Under the pieces are notes generated by a model that had not been told where the DNA came from, made no database searches, and was given only the letters and a program-made list of their open reading frames with translations. Of a stretch of DNA of 64,000 nucleotides, positions 25,400 through 32,996 are shown in pieces (positions within the stretch are counted from its first letter, which is position 1; each line of letters opens with the position of its first letter). The position numbers and the translations under genes were made by a program. This stretch comes from Paractinoplanes toevensis. GTDB lineage: Bacteria; Actinomycetota; Actinomycetes; Mycobacteriales; Micromonosporaceae. The DNA lies in assembly GCF_018332695.1 (NCBI RefSeq), contig NZ_BOQN01000071.1, positions 1 through 64,000 on the forward strand, written 5' to 3'.

Positions 25400-25421
25400 G
25401 GAGGGGGCCGTGGCCCCCTCC
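25400..25421. terminator. Bidirectional terminator between the unknown gene and pseI
   Basis: GGAGGGGGCC (25400-25409) and GGCCCCCTCC (25412-25421) pair perfectly around two bases. It lies between the convergent stops at 25397 and 25428 and can serve both. Confidence 0.75.
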
Positions 25422-25427
25422 TCTCCG

Positions 25428-26456
25428 CTAGATGAGGTCCCAGGTCAGCGGGGTGCCCTTGGGTGCGTCGGTGGTGAAGGTGCGGCCGAGGGCCAGGCCG
25501 ATCGCGTCGGGTTCCAGGCCGCCGGTCGGGCGGATCGAGCGCACGTTCTCCGGGGTGACCCGGTCGCCGGCCTTGACGTCCGCGACCACGTAGAGCGACC
25601 GGCGGAACCGCAGGCCCTCCTTCTCGTGCTCGGTCGGGCCGATGTGCGTGGTGCCGAGCGCCTGCCAGGCCCGCTCCGACTCCTCGCGGAGCAGTTTCAG
25701 CTCGGCCGGGTTCAGCGAGAACGCCGAGTCGACGCCGCCGTCCTCGCGGTCCAGCGTGATGTGCTTCTCGATCAGGCAGGCGCCGAACGCGACCGCCGCG
25801 ACCGGCACGCCGATGCCGAGCGTGTGGTCGCTGAGGCCGATCGGCACCTCGAGCATCTGGGCCAGCACCGGGATGCGGCGCAGGTTGGTCTCTTCGGGCG
25901 GGGCCGGGTAGGACGCCGTGCAGCTCAGCACGGTCACGTCGGTGGCGCCGGCACCCTGGGCGGCCTCGACCGCGGCCGCGATCTCGCGCACCGAGGCCAT
26001 GCCGGTCGAGATGATCACCGGCTTGCCGGTGCTCGCGCAGAGCCGGATCAGCGGCAGGTCGGTGATCTCGGAGGACGCGATCTTGTACATCGGTGCGTCC
26101 AGCTTCTCCAGCAGTTCCACCGCGGTGCGGTCGAACGGGCTGGAGAACGCCTCGATGCCGCGCTCGCGGGCCCGCTCGAAGATCGGCTGGTGCCAGTCCC
26201 ACGGCGTGTGCGCCCGCTCGTACAGCTGGTAGAGGTACTCGCCGCCCCAGAGCTCGTGGCCCTGGGAGATCTGGAACCGGGGGTGTTTCACGTCCACGGT
26301 CATCGTCTCGGCCGTGTAGGTCTGGATCTTGATGGCATCCGCGCCGGCCTCCGCCGCCACGTCGACCAGCGCCAGCGCCCGGTCGAGCGAGCCGTTGTGG
26401 TTGCCGGACATCTCCGCAACGATGTATGGCCGTTTGTCGGGCCCGAACTTAGTCAT
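25428..26456 (-). CDS. pseI: Pseudaminic acid synthase
   Basis: NeuB-family synthase of 342 residues that condenses phosphoenolpyruvate with the diacetamido-altrose released by PseG, giving pseudaminic acid (fifth step). The TIM-barrel part (about 1-270) has KIQTYTAETMT, IASSEITD, LSDHTLG and EKHITLDR, blocks that hold the metal and PEP sites. The SAF antifreeze-like domain occupies about 285-342 (RSLYVVADVKAGDRVT). The segment LWGGEYLYQLYERAHTPW is the mark of PseI versus sialic or legionaminic synthases. It overlaps pseH by 8 bp and is the last gene of the GT2-pseH-pseI transcript. Confidence 0.92.
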   Translation of the reverse strand: MTKFGPDKRPYIVAEMSGNHNGSLDRALALVDVAAEAGADAIKIQTYTAETMTVDVKHPRFQISQGHELWGGEYLYQLYERAHTPWDWHQPIFERARERGIEAFSSPFDRTAVELLEKLDAPMYKIASSEITDLPLIRLCASTGKPVIISTGMASVREIAAAVEAAQGAGATDVTVLSCTASYPAPPEETNLRRIPVLAQMLEVPIGLSDHTLGIGVPVAAVAFGACLIEKHITLDREDGGVDSAFSLNPAELKLLREESERAWQALGTTHIGPTEHEKEGLRFRRSLYVVADVKAGDRVTPENVRSIRPTGGLEPDAIGLALGRTFTTDAPKGTPLTWDLI

Positions 26457-26904
26457 CTTTGCCTCTCTCCGTCACCACGACGGTCTTCATGACGCCGTCG
26501 ACGGAGCGCTCGTATCGACGGACTTCCCGGAAGCCGAAGCGCCGGTGCAATGCCAGGACCTGCTTGTTCTCCTCGAGGGTCTCGCCGTCGAGGCGCTCGA
26601 GATCGAGCGTGCCGAAGGCGTACTCGATGGCTTCCTTCTCCAGGCGCATCCAGGCCGGCAGCATGCGCCGGCCGAGCCCCTGGCTGTCGAGATAGAACGA
26701 CCAGGTCTCCCGATTGAAGATCACTACTCCGGCCGGGACGCCCTCGTCCTCGTAAATGAGGACGTTCTCCCACTTCTTCTCCCACCAGGCCGCGTGTTCC
26801 TCCGGGCGGATCTCGTGCGTGGTCATGCTGACCGCACGAACCGACGGATGGTTGCGCCAGGGCAGGATCAGATCTCGTTCGGCGTACGCCGCGGGTCGAA
26901 GCAC
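26449..26904 (-). CDS. pseH: UDP-4-amino-4,6-dideoxy-N-acetyl-beta-L-altrosamine N-acetyltransferase
   Basis: GNAT acetyltransferase of 151 residues, a little shorter than Campylobacter PseH. It would put the 4-N-acetyl group on the PseC product (third step). The family pattern is visible: LILPWRNHPSVRAVSM at the start, GVVIFNRETWSFYL in the core, then the acetyl-CoA loop region LGRRMLPAWMRLEKEAIEYAF and the C-terminal NKQVLALHRRFGF. GTG 26904 gives the typical MLRPA beginning, with GAGG close upstream. It lies 4 bp after the GT2 gene and overlaps pseI by 8 bp. The role rests on family plus context, since GNAT proteins are diverse. Confidence 0.85.
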   Translation of the reverse strand: MLRPAAYAERDLILPWRNHPSVRAVSMTTHEIRPEEHAAWWEKKWENVLIYEDEGVPAGVVIFNRETWSFYLDSQGLGRRMLPAWMRLEKEAIEYAFGTLDLERLDGETLEENKQVLALHRRFGFREVRRYERSVDGVMKTVVVTERGKDD

Positions 26905-26908
26905 AACC

Positions 26909-27955
26909 TCAAATTATGGACGCGGCCTGTGCCCGGTATGGCGGAGAAACGACGTCCGCGGAAACCGGGAGTGTCCGTTCGGGGTTGCCGGCCCGTATCC
27001 CGGCCAGGCGGTAACCGGCCCGGAGCAGCGCGTACAGCCCGTACGCTCCGGCCGCCACCAGCCGGTGCTTGACGCCGTGCGGGCGATAACCGGCCGGGCG
27101 GTGCCGCCGGTGCAGCGCGGCCAGCCGGCGGAAGAAGTTCCGCCGGTGGCCCGGGTGCATCCGGCCGTCGTTGCCGGCCACCACCAGCAGGTGGTTGATC
27201 ATCAGGACGAACAGCCGGCGGCGGATCGCCGGGTCGACGCCGTGCTCGTCCATCCACTCCTGCAGGCGGTCGTACTGCTCGAACGCCTCGAAGTGCCGGT
27301 GGCTGCGGGTCGACGTGATCGCGCCCGGGCGGCCGATGCGGTAGTGGTAGCAGACCCGGTTCAGGGCGGTGATCCGGTCGGCGGCCAGCAGCACCGGGTG
27401 GCTGAACGAGACGTCCTCGTACCACCCCGAGCCGAACCGCAGGCCGTGGCGCAGCAGGAACTCCCGGCCGACGATCCGGTTCCAGGCGGTGTGCTGCACG
27501 CCGAGCATCCGGTCCAGCGTCGGCGCCCCGGCCAGCAGGTGCGAGCTGGCGTCCATCTTCGGCCGGCCGTCCTGCACCCGCAGGTGGTCGATGAGCAGCA
27601 CGTCCGGTTTCTCGTCGGCCAGTGCCGCCAGGACCGCCCGCACGGAACCGGGCGGCAGCCAGTCGTCGCTGTCCACGAACCAGACGTAGTCGCCGGTGGC
27701 GGCGGCGAGACCCGCGTTGCGCGCCAGGCCCAGGCCCACATTGGCGGAGAGGTGCTCAACCCGTACGCCCGAATGGTCTTTCGCATAGTCGTCGAGCATG
27801 CGGCCGCAGCGGTCCGGGGAGGCGTCGTCGACCGCGATGATCTCGACGCGGGCGCGTTCGTCCGCGGTCAGCCCGGCGTGCAGGGAGTCGAGGCACTGGT
27901 ACAGGTAGCCCTCGACCGCGTAGACCGGTACGACAATGCTCAATGAAACGGGCAT
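26909..27955 (-). CDS. GT2-family glycosyltransferase
   Basis: Inverting GT-A glycosyltransferase of 348 residues. The GT2 domain spans about 3-220 with SIVVPVYAVEGYL, the nucleotide-binding AVDDASPD, and the metal-binding DSDD at about 96-99 (YVWFVDSDDWLPPG). The ED-type catalytic acid is probably in SGWYEDVSF. The last 100 residues are basic and helical without membrane segments. It is the first gene of the minus-strand operon GT2-pseH-pseI. It could build the glycan that carries pseudaminic acid or transfer a neighbouring sugar; classical Pse transferases (Maf) are of another fold, so it is not obviously the pseudaminyltransferase. Confidence 0.85.
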   Translation of the reverse strand: MPVSLSIVVPVYAVEGYLYQCLDSLHAGLTADERARVEIIAVDDASPDRCGRMLDDYAKDHSGVRVEHLSANVGLGLARNAGLAAATGDYVWFVDSDDWLPPGSVRAVLAALADEKPDVLLIDHLRVQDGRPKMDASSHLLAGAPTLDRMLGVQHTAWNRIVGREFLLRHGLRFGSGWYEDVSFSHPVLLAADRITALNRVCYHYRIGRPGAITSTRSHRHFEAFEQYDRLQEWMDEHGVDPAIRRRLFVLMINHLLVVAGNDGRMHPGHRRNFFRRLAALHRRHRPAGYRPHGVKHRLVAAGAYGLYALLRAGYRLAGIRAGNPERTLPVSADVVSPPYRAQAASII

Positions 27956-28086
27956 CCACCCACGCTGGTTTACACGCGTGAAATCCCAGCAAACCGCGGG
28001 TGGCCGGAACCTGCGCCACAGGGCAATTCCTCATCTCGGCCGTCGGCCGGCCGATCCAAGCCGGGCAGATCTAGTCGAGGAGGCTG

Positions 28087-30318
28087 ATGTTGCCCTGGTC
28101 CCGGCGGCCGGAAGGCCGTTTGCTGCGCGCCTCAGCCGCGATCGCCGCGGTGGCTTTCGCCCTTTTGGTCGGCAATGCGATCCACCCCGTGCTGCCCTGG
28201 CTGCTGCTGTGGCTCCCGTGTATCGCCGGCGCCGGTCTGCTGGCGGTGAACTTCTGGCGAACTTCCCGGTCGGATCACCTGCCGGCACCGACGTTACGGT
28301 TCTGGCGGCATCTGTTCGTGGTGACCGTGCTGGTCGGCCTCGGCACCATCGCGCAGACCGCTGACGTCGTCACCGCCGCCGACCTGTCCGGTGCGCACAT
28401 CAGCAACGGCCAACTCGTCTTCGACGGCACCGCCGTCATCATGATCATTTACGCCCTGCTGCGGCTGCCGTTCGGCCGACAGACCCGGGGCGACCTGTTC
28501 CGCGTCGTTCTCGACGCCGGCACCGTCATGCTGGCCTGCGCCGTCTTCGTCTGGCATTTCTCGGCGAGACACGCCATCGTCGCCGACGACCCGCGGGTCG
28601 TCTTCAGCACGCTGGCCATCACGGTGCTGGCCCTGCTCGCCGTCTTCGCCGTCGCCAAGGTAATGCTGACCCCGAACTCGTCGTTCCTGGACCGCGGCGC
28701 CATGCGGTTCATCGGGATAGCGGTCGCGATCGGCGCGGTCGGCCCGATCCTGCGACCGGTGCTCGAGCCGATCGACCCGCACCTGTTCCCCGACATGGTC
28801 ACCCTGCCGGCGCTGTTCTTCTTCGGGTCCTGGGCCGCCGAGCGGCAACGCGAGGCCGACTACAGCCCGCGCCGGGGCGTACGCGAACCGCGTCGCCGCA
28901 GCTTCAGCGTGCTGCCCTACGTCGCCGTGGCCGGGGTCGACGCCCTGCTGCTCGCTGTCGCCCTGCCGGCCGGCGCGCCGGACCGCCGGGTGGTGGTGAT
29001 CAGCGCGGTCGCGCTGACCGCCCTCGTGGTGCTCCGCCAGATGACCGCGTTCATCGACAACGGGCGTCTCCTGCGCCGGCTCGACCACAGCGCCACCCAC
29101 GACGGGCTCACCCAGCTGCCGAACCGGGTGCTGTTCCACGAGCGCCTGCTCAAGGCGCTGAGCATGCCGGGCGAGCGGCCGGTCGCGGTGGCGCTGATCG
29201 ACCTCGACGACTTCAAGGAGGTCAACGACACCCTCGGCCACGAGGTGGGCGACCTGCTGCTGATCGCGGTGGCCCAGCGCCTGGACGCCTGCATCCGGGC
29301 CGAGGACACGGTCGCCCGGCTGGGCGGCGACGAGTTCGTGGTGGTCCTCGACGGTGCCGATCCGGAGGCCGCCGACCTCGCCGCCCAGCGCATGATCGAG
29401 GCGCTCCGCCGGCCGGTCCAGGCCGACGGGCACGAGCTCCCGATTCGGGCCAGCATCGGCATCGCCGACGGCCACTCCGGCGACGACGCCAGCCTGCTGC
29501 TGCGCCAGGCCGACATCGCCATGTACCGCGCGAAGGGCATTCCCGGCACCGCGGCCCTGCACTTCACGCCCGGCGCCGACCACCACGACCTGGGGGCGGA
29601 ACTGCGTGAGGCGATCGACGGCGGCCAGCTGTACCTGGTCTACCAGCCGATCGTCGCGCTCCCGGACCGCCGCGTCCTCGGGGCCGAGGCGCTGGTCCGC
29701 TGGCAGCACCCGACCCACGGCACGATGCCGCCGGACAGCTTCATCCCGCTGGCCGAGCGCACCGGCCTGATCGTCCCGCTCAGCCAGTGGGTGCTGCGCG
29801 CGGCGGTCAGCCGGCTGGCCACCTGGACCGACACCGCGCTGACGCTCAGCATCAACGTCTCCGCGCGGGACCTGCGCGAACCCGACTTCGCCGACTCGGT
29901 CGCCGCGGTCCTGGCCGAGTTCGGCATCGCCCCGCACCGGCTCACCCTCGAGGCCACCTCGATCGACCCCGGTGAGTCCTGGCCGAGTGTGGCGGCGCTG
30001 CGCTCGATGGGCGTGCGGGTGGCCCTCGACGACTTCGGAACCGGCCCGTCGTCCCTGACCATGCTCACCGACTGCCCGGTCGACGAACTGAAGCTGGACA
30101 GCTCCTTCACCCAGGCCGGCAGTCCGGCCGCGGCAACGGTGCTGACCCTGGCGAACAGCCTGGGCATGACGGCCGTGGCCGAAGGCGTGGAGACCCCCGA
30201 CCAGGCGAGCCGGCTCCAGGACCTCGGCTACCGGTCGGCCCAGGGTTTCTACTTCGCGCGGCCGGTGTCGCCGGAGAAATTCTCCGAACTGCTGGCGGGT
30301 ACGCCGATGGCCGCCTGA
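28087..30318 (+). CDS. Membrane GGDEF-EAL protein (c-di-GMP turnover)
   Basis: A 743-residue signalling protein. Residues 1-320 hold about eight to ten hydrophobic helices in two blocks, without a periplasmic sensor domain. The GGDEF domain (about 335-495) keeps the active-site GGDEF at 413-417, and the EAL domain (about 505-740) keeps EAL at 534-536, NVSA, LDDFGTG and AEGVET, so both synthesis and hydrolysis of cyclic di-GMP are possible. DDFGTG is followed by Pro where Tyr is usual. ATG 28087 is preceded by GAGGAGG. It starts 131 bp from the divergent GT2 gene. Which activity dominates cannot be told from sequence. Confidence 0.9.
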   Translation: MLPWSRRPEGRLLRASAAIAAVAFALLVGNAIHPVLPWLLLWLPCIAGAGLLAVNFWRTSRSDHLPAPTLRFWRHLFVVTVLVGLGTIAQTADVVTAADLSGAHISNGQLVFDGTAVIMIIYALLRLPFGRQTRGDLFRVVLDAGTVMLACAVFVWHFSARHAIVADDPRVVFSTLAITVLALLAVFAVAKVMLTPNSSFLDRGAMRFIGIAVAIGAVGPILRPVLEPIDPHLFPDMVTLPALFFFGSWAAERQREADYSPRRGVREPRRRSFSVLPYVAVAGVDALLLAVALPAGAPDRRVVVISAVALTALVVLRQMTAFIDNGRLLRRLDHSATHDGLTQLPNRVLFHERLLKALSMPGERPVAVALIDLDDFKEVNDTLGHEVGDLLLIAVAQRLDACIRAEDTVARLGGDEFVVVLDGADPEAADLAAQRMIEALRRPVQADGHELPIRASIGIADGHSGDDASLLLRQADIAMYRAKGIPGTAALHFTPGADHHDLGAELREAIDGGQLYLVYQPIVALPDRRVLGAEALVRWQHPTHGTMPPDSFIPLAERTGLIVPLSQWVLRAAVSRLATWTDTALTLSINVSARDLREPDFADSVAAVLAEFGIAPHRLTLEATSIDPGESWPSVAALRSMGVRVALDDFGTGPSSLTMLTDCPVDELKLDSSFTQAGSPAAATVLTLANSLGMTAVAEGVETPDQASRLQDLGYRSAQGFYFARPVSPEKFSELLAGTPMAA

Positions 30319-31229
30319 TCCCGCAGGAATTCGACGATCTCGGCGCGGGCGGCCCGAGCCCGCCGTGGCACGAGGCCCGGCATGCTGAGGAACGCGTGCG
30401 GTGCACCCGGATGCTCGGTGACCCGCGCAGGCGTGCCGGCCGCCCGCAGCCGCTCGGCGTAAGTGCGCCCGTGGTCGGCCAGCGGGTCGGCGGTCGGCAC
30501 CACCACCAGCGCCGGGGCCAGCCCGCCCAGGTCGTCGGCGTAGAGCGGGGAGACGGCGCGGGCATCGTGACCGTCCGGAACGGCCAGGCGGCAGAACAGT
30601 TCCAGCAGCGCCAGGTCGTCCGGGTAGGCCGCCATCGAGGGATGGTCGAACGCCGTGGTGGTCACGTCGACACAGGGATTGACCAGCACCTGAGCCCGCA
30701 GCCGCAGGCCGGAGTCGTGGGCCCGGATGGCGGCCAGGGCAGCGACCACCGCGCCGGCACTCTCGCCGAGGACCGCGACCCGGTCGGGGTCGATTCCCCA
30801 CTCGGCCGCGTGGTCGACCACGTGGCGCAGGGTCTGCCAGCCGTCGTCGACGGCCGCCGACAGCGGGGTGCCGGGGGCGAGGAGGCGGTGCTCGACCGAC
30901 ACCACCACCGCGCCCAGCCGGCCGGCCAGGTGGCTGTTGATCCAGTCGCTCTGCGCCGCCGTGCCCACGAACCCGCCGCCGTGCACGTGGAGCACCAGTG
31001 GCTTGGCCAGGCTCGGGCCGGCGTCACGATAGACCCGGACCGGGAGCTCGTGGTGCCAGCCGATCGTGACCCCGCGCCGCGGAAAGCCGGTGACCAGCCG
31101 CATCGCGCGGGAGGCCCGCTTGCGGTTCTCCGCCTCGCGGTAGGCGTCGAGCTCGGCGGCCGACATGGCGAGCCAGTCCGGTTGTTTGCGCAGAGCGTGC
31201 AGCAGCCGGATGCCGATGCTGTGACTCAT
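30249..31229 (-). CDS. Alpha/beta hydrolase, hormone-sensitive lipase family
   Basis: Carboxylesterase-like enzyme of 326 residues. The HSL signatures are present: oxyanion-hole HGGGF at 83-87, nucleophile Ser157 in GESAG, then acid in PTADPLADHG and base His in PGAPHAF. The first 45 residues form the usual helical cap. No signal peptide is seen, so it is cytoplasmic. The gene overlaps the 3' end of the convergent GGDEF-EAL gene by 70 bp; the final 20 or so residues look like run-on sequence beyond the normal end of the fold, so an ancestral stop codon may have been lost. The divergent TetR gene and the palindrome at its start suggest direct repression. Confidence 0.87.
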   Translation of the reverse strand: MSHSIGIRLLHALRKQPDWLAMSAAELDAYREAENRKRASRAMRLVTGFPRRGVTIGWHHELPVRVYRDAGPSLAKPLVLHVHGGGFVGTAAQSDWINSHLAGRLGAVVVSVEHRLLAPGTPLSAAVDDGWQTLRHVVDHAAEWGIDPDRVAVLGESAGAVVAALAAIRAHDSGLRLRAQVLVNPCVDVTTTAFDHPSMAAYPDDLALLELFCRLAVPDGHDARAVSPLYADDLGGLAPALVVVPTADPLADHGRTYAERLRAAGTPARVTEHPGAPHAFLSMPGLVPRRARAARAEIVEFLRDQAAIGVPASSSENFSGDTGRAK

Positions 31230-31236
31230 GGATCCT

Positions 31237-31284
31237 CCCCATTACGCTACTCAAGGTATCGATACTAGAGGTAGCATAATGGGG
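31237..31284. promoter_or_regulatory. 48-bp near-palindrome between hydrolase and TetR genes
   Basis: Centred between 31260 and 31261, the two 24-base arms match at 18 positions, including the outer CCCCATTA, the middle GCTAC and the inner GTATC next to TATCGATA. It fills the whole divergent promoter region, reaching within a few bases of both start codons and covering the hydrolase ribosome-binding site. It is the probable operator of the adjacent TetR protein; the length suggests two dimers. Confidence 0.6.
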
Positions 31285-31286
31285 CC

Positions 31287-31844
31287 ATGCCCGTCACCGC
31301 CAGACCACCCGGCCGCCCGCGAGCCGGCATCGACGCCACGGTCTTCGCCGCCACCCTGACCACGGTCACCGACCTCGGGTATGCGAACGCCACGGTCGAC
31401 CGCATCGCCGCCGCGGCCGGCGTCGCGAAGACCACGATCTACCGCCGCTGGCCGTCCAAGGGCGCGCTGATCACCGCATGCCTCGTCGACGCGTTCGGCC
31501 CGGTGCCGCTGACCGGCGCCGACCGCGCGGAGATCCTGGCGGCGGCCATCCGCTGGGCCGCGGCGAAGATCGCCGAACCGGGCATCGGAGCAGCCTTCGC
31601 CGGTGTCTTCACCGACGCGGTGAGCGACCCCGACCTGCGGCGGATTCTCTCCACCCAGCTGCAGGACCCCTATCGGATCGCCTTGCAGGAGGCGCTGGAC
31701 GAGCCGGAGACCCGGGTCCTGTTCTTCATCGACGTCGTCATCGGAACCCTGATCCACCGCATGGGCATGACCGGCGAGCCGATGGTCGCCGCCGACGTGG
31801 ACGCCCTGGTCGACATGGTCCTGCGAGTGCTCGAACGACCCTGA
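31287..31844 (+). CDS. TetR-family transcriptional regulator
   Basis: Repressor of 185 residues with an N-terminal helix-turn-helix at about 25-62 (VDRIAAAAGVAKTTIYRRWPSKGAL) and an all-helical C-terminal ligand domain of the TetR_C type often seen with the sequence FIDVVIGTLIHRM. ATG 31287 lies only two bases from the long palindrome, so binding there would block its own transcription and that of the divergent hydrolase. The inducer is unknown; a substrate or product of the hydrolase is a reasonable guess. Confidence 0.87.
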   Translation: MPVTARPPGRPRAGIDATVFAATLTTVTDLGYANATVDRIAAAAGVAKTTIYRRWPSKGALITACLVDAFGPVPLTGADRAEILAAAIRWAAAKIAEPGIGAAFAGVFTDAVSDPDLRRILSTQLQDPYRIALQEALDEPETRVLFFIDVVIGTLIHRMGMTGEPMVAADVDALVDMVLRVLERP

Positions 31845-31939
31845 TGATTTTTCCGGCCGGAGAGTGTCGGATCCGCCGGACGCCGTTCGTAGCCTAGGCG
31901 AAGGCGGACACCGGGTCCGGCCGAGCAGAGGGAGCGACC

Positions 31940-32278
31940 ATGCCCCAGTACCTCATCTACTTCAACCAGCAATGGGTGGGTGACCACACCGAGGAGTGGT
32001 TCCGCGGCCGCGGGCCACTCGCCCGGGCGGTGGTCGACGAGATCAAGGACGCCGGAGCGCTCGTCGCCGCGGGAGGTCTGGAGGAGGACGGCCCGGTCTT
32101 CAGCGCCGACGCCACGAGCGGCACCGTGTTGTTCACCGACGGGCCCTACGTCGAGACCAAGGAGTTCCTCGGCGGACTGACCATCGTGGACGTGCCCGAC
32201 GAGGCGGCGGCCCGGATGTGGGCCGGCAAGATCGCGGAAGCGTGTGGCTGGCCCCAGGAGGTTCGCCGGCTCAAGTAA
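31940..32278 (+). CDS. YCII/DGPF-domain protein
   Basis: Small protein of 112 residues of the YCII-related dimeric alpha-beta barrel family, with the diagnostic TDGPYVETKEFLGG block at about 63-76. Such proteins are common near ECF sigma factors and transporters but their activity is mostly undefined. ATG 31940 has GAGGGAGCGACC upstream. The last 8 bases overlap the convergent methyltransferase gene. It lies 95 bp after the TetR gene on the same strand, so it may be read from the same transcript, though a GC-rich inverted segment intervenes. Confidence 0.82.
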   Translation: MPQYLIYFNQQWVGDHTEEWFRGRGPLARAVVDEIKDAGALVAAGGLEEDGPVFSADATSGTVLFTDGPYVETKEFLGGLTIVDVPDEAAARMWAGKIAEACGWPQEVRRLK

Positions 32279-32996
32279 CGCCGAGCTGAGGATCGGGACC
32301 GCCGTCCGGGGCGGCTTCGACCACCCAGGCACGGGAATCGAGCCAGACGCCGTCCTCTCTCAGATGGGCGGTGAATGTCCGGCGTAGATGGTCGTCCGCG
32401 GTGGTCGGGACCCAGCCGTGGACCCAGTCGAGGGCGGCGGTCACGTCCGGGCCGTAGTAGACCGGCTCGTCGACCTCGGTGAAGGTGACGCCGGTGAAGC
32501 CGGCCGCCTGCAGAATCCCGGTCACGGTCGGCGGGTCGGCCAGCGAGAACGGGTTCGGCCCCGCGCCGGCACCGGCCGCGCCGAGCGCCCGGCGGATCTC
32601 GACGGCCCACTCGTTGCGGTCGGCGGCCTGCCAGACCATCATCACCAGCCGTCCGGACGGTCGCAGCGCGCGCCGGATGTTGACGAACGCGGCGACCGGG
32701 TCGGCGAAGAACATCGTGCCGAACCGGCTGATCGCCAGGTCGAAGTGCGCCGGCGGAAACGGGTACAGCTGCGCGTCGGCCTGCTCGAAGGTGACGTCAG
32801 GGTGCGGCTCCGCGCGGGCGCGCTCGATCGCGGCCGCCGAGATGTCGACGCCGAGAACACTCCGGGCGGTCTGCGCGACCTGCCGGGTCGTCGCGCCGGC
32901 ACCGCAGCCGATGTCGAGGACGCGGTCGCCCGGCCGGACGCCGATGGCCCGGTGCAGCACGGCGTTGTGCCGCCGAAGCTCGTCGTCGTAGTTCAT
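32271..32996 (-). CDS. Class I SAM-dependent methyltransferase
   Basis: Methyltransferase of 241 residues. Motif I is VLDIGCGAGATT (about 26-37), followed by GVDISAAAIERA, motif IV with FDLAISRFGTMFF, and LRPSGRLVMMVW. This is the UbiE/Methyltransf_11/25 type that methylates small molecules; the substrate is not apparent. ATG 32996 overlaps the stop codon of the NB-ARC regulator gene (ATGA), so it is translated together with that regulator. The overlap makes a functional connection with the regulator more likely than with the YCII gene that converges on it. Confidence 0.87.
   Translation of the reverse strand: MNYDDELRRHNAVLHRAIGVRPGDRVLDIGCGAGATTRQVAQTARSVLGVDISAAAIERARAEPHPDVTFEQADAQLYPFPPAHFDLAISRFGTMFFADPVAAFVNIRRALRPSGRLVMMVWQAADRNEWAVEIRRALGAAGAGAGPNPFSLADPPTVTGILQAAGFTGVTFTEVDEPVYYGPDVTAALDWVHGWVPTTADDHLRRTFTAHLREDGVWLDSRAWVVEAAPDGGPDPQLGVT

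Noticed and set aside
28294-30801. An 835-codon minus-strand frame opposite the GGDEF-EAL gene
   Set aside because: No recognisable motif; composition is Arg/Gly/Asp/Val repeats typical of shadow frames. The plus strand has intact GGDEF and EAL sites.
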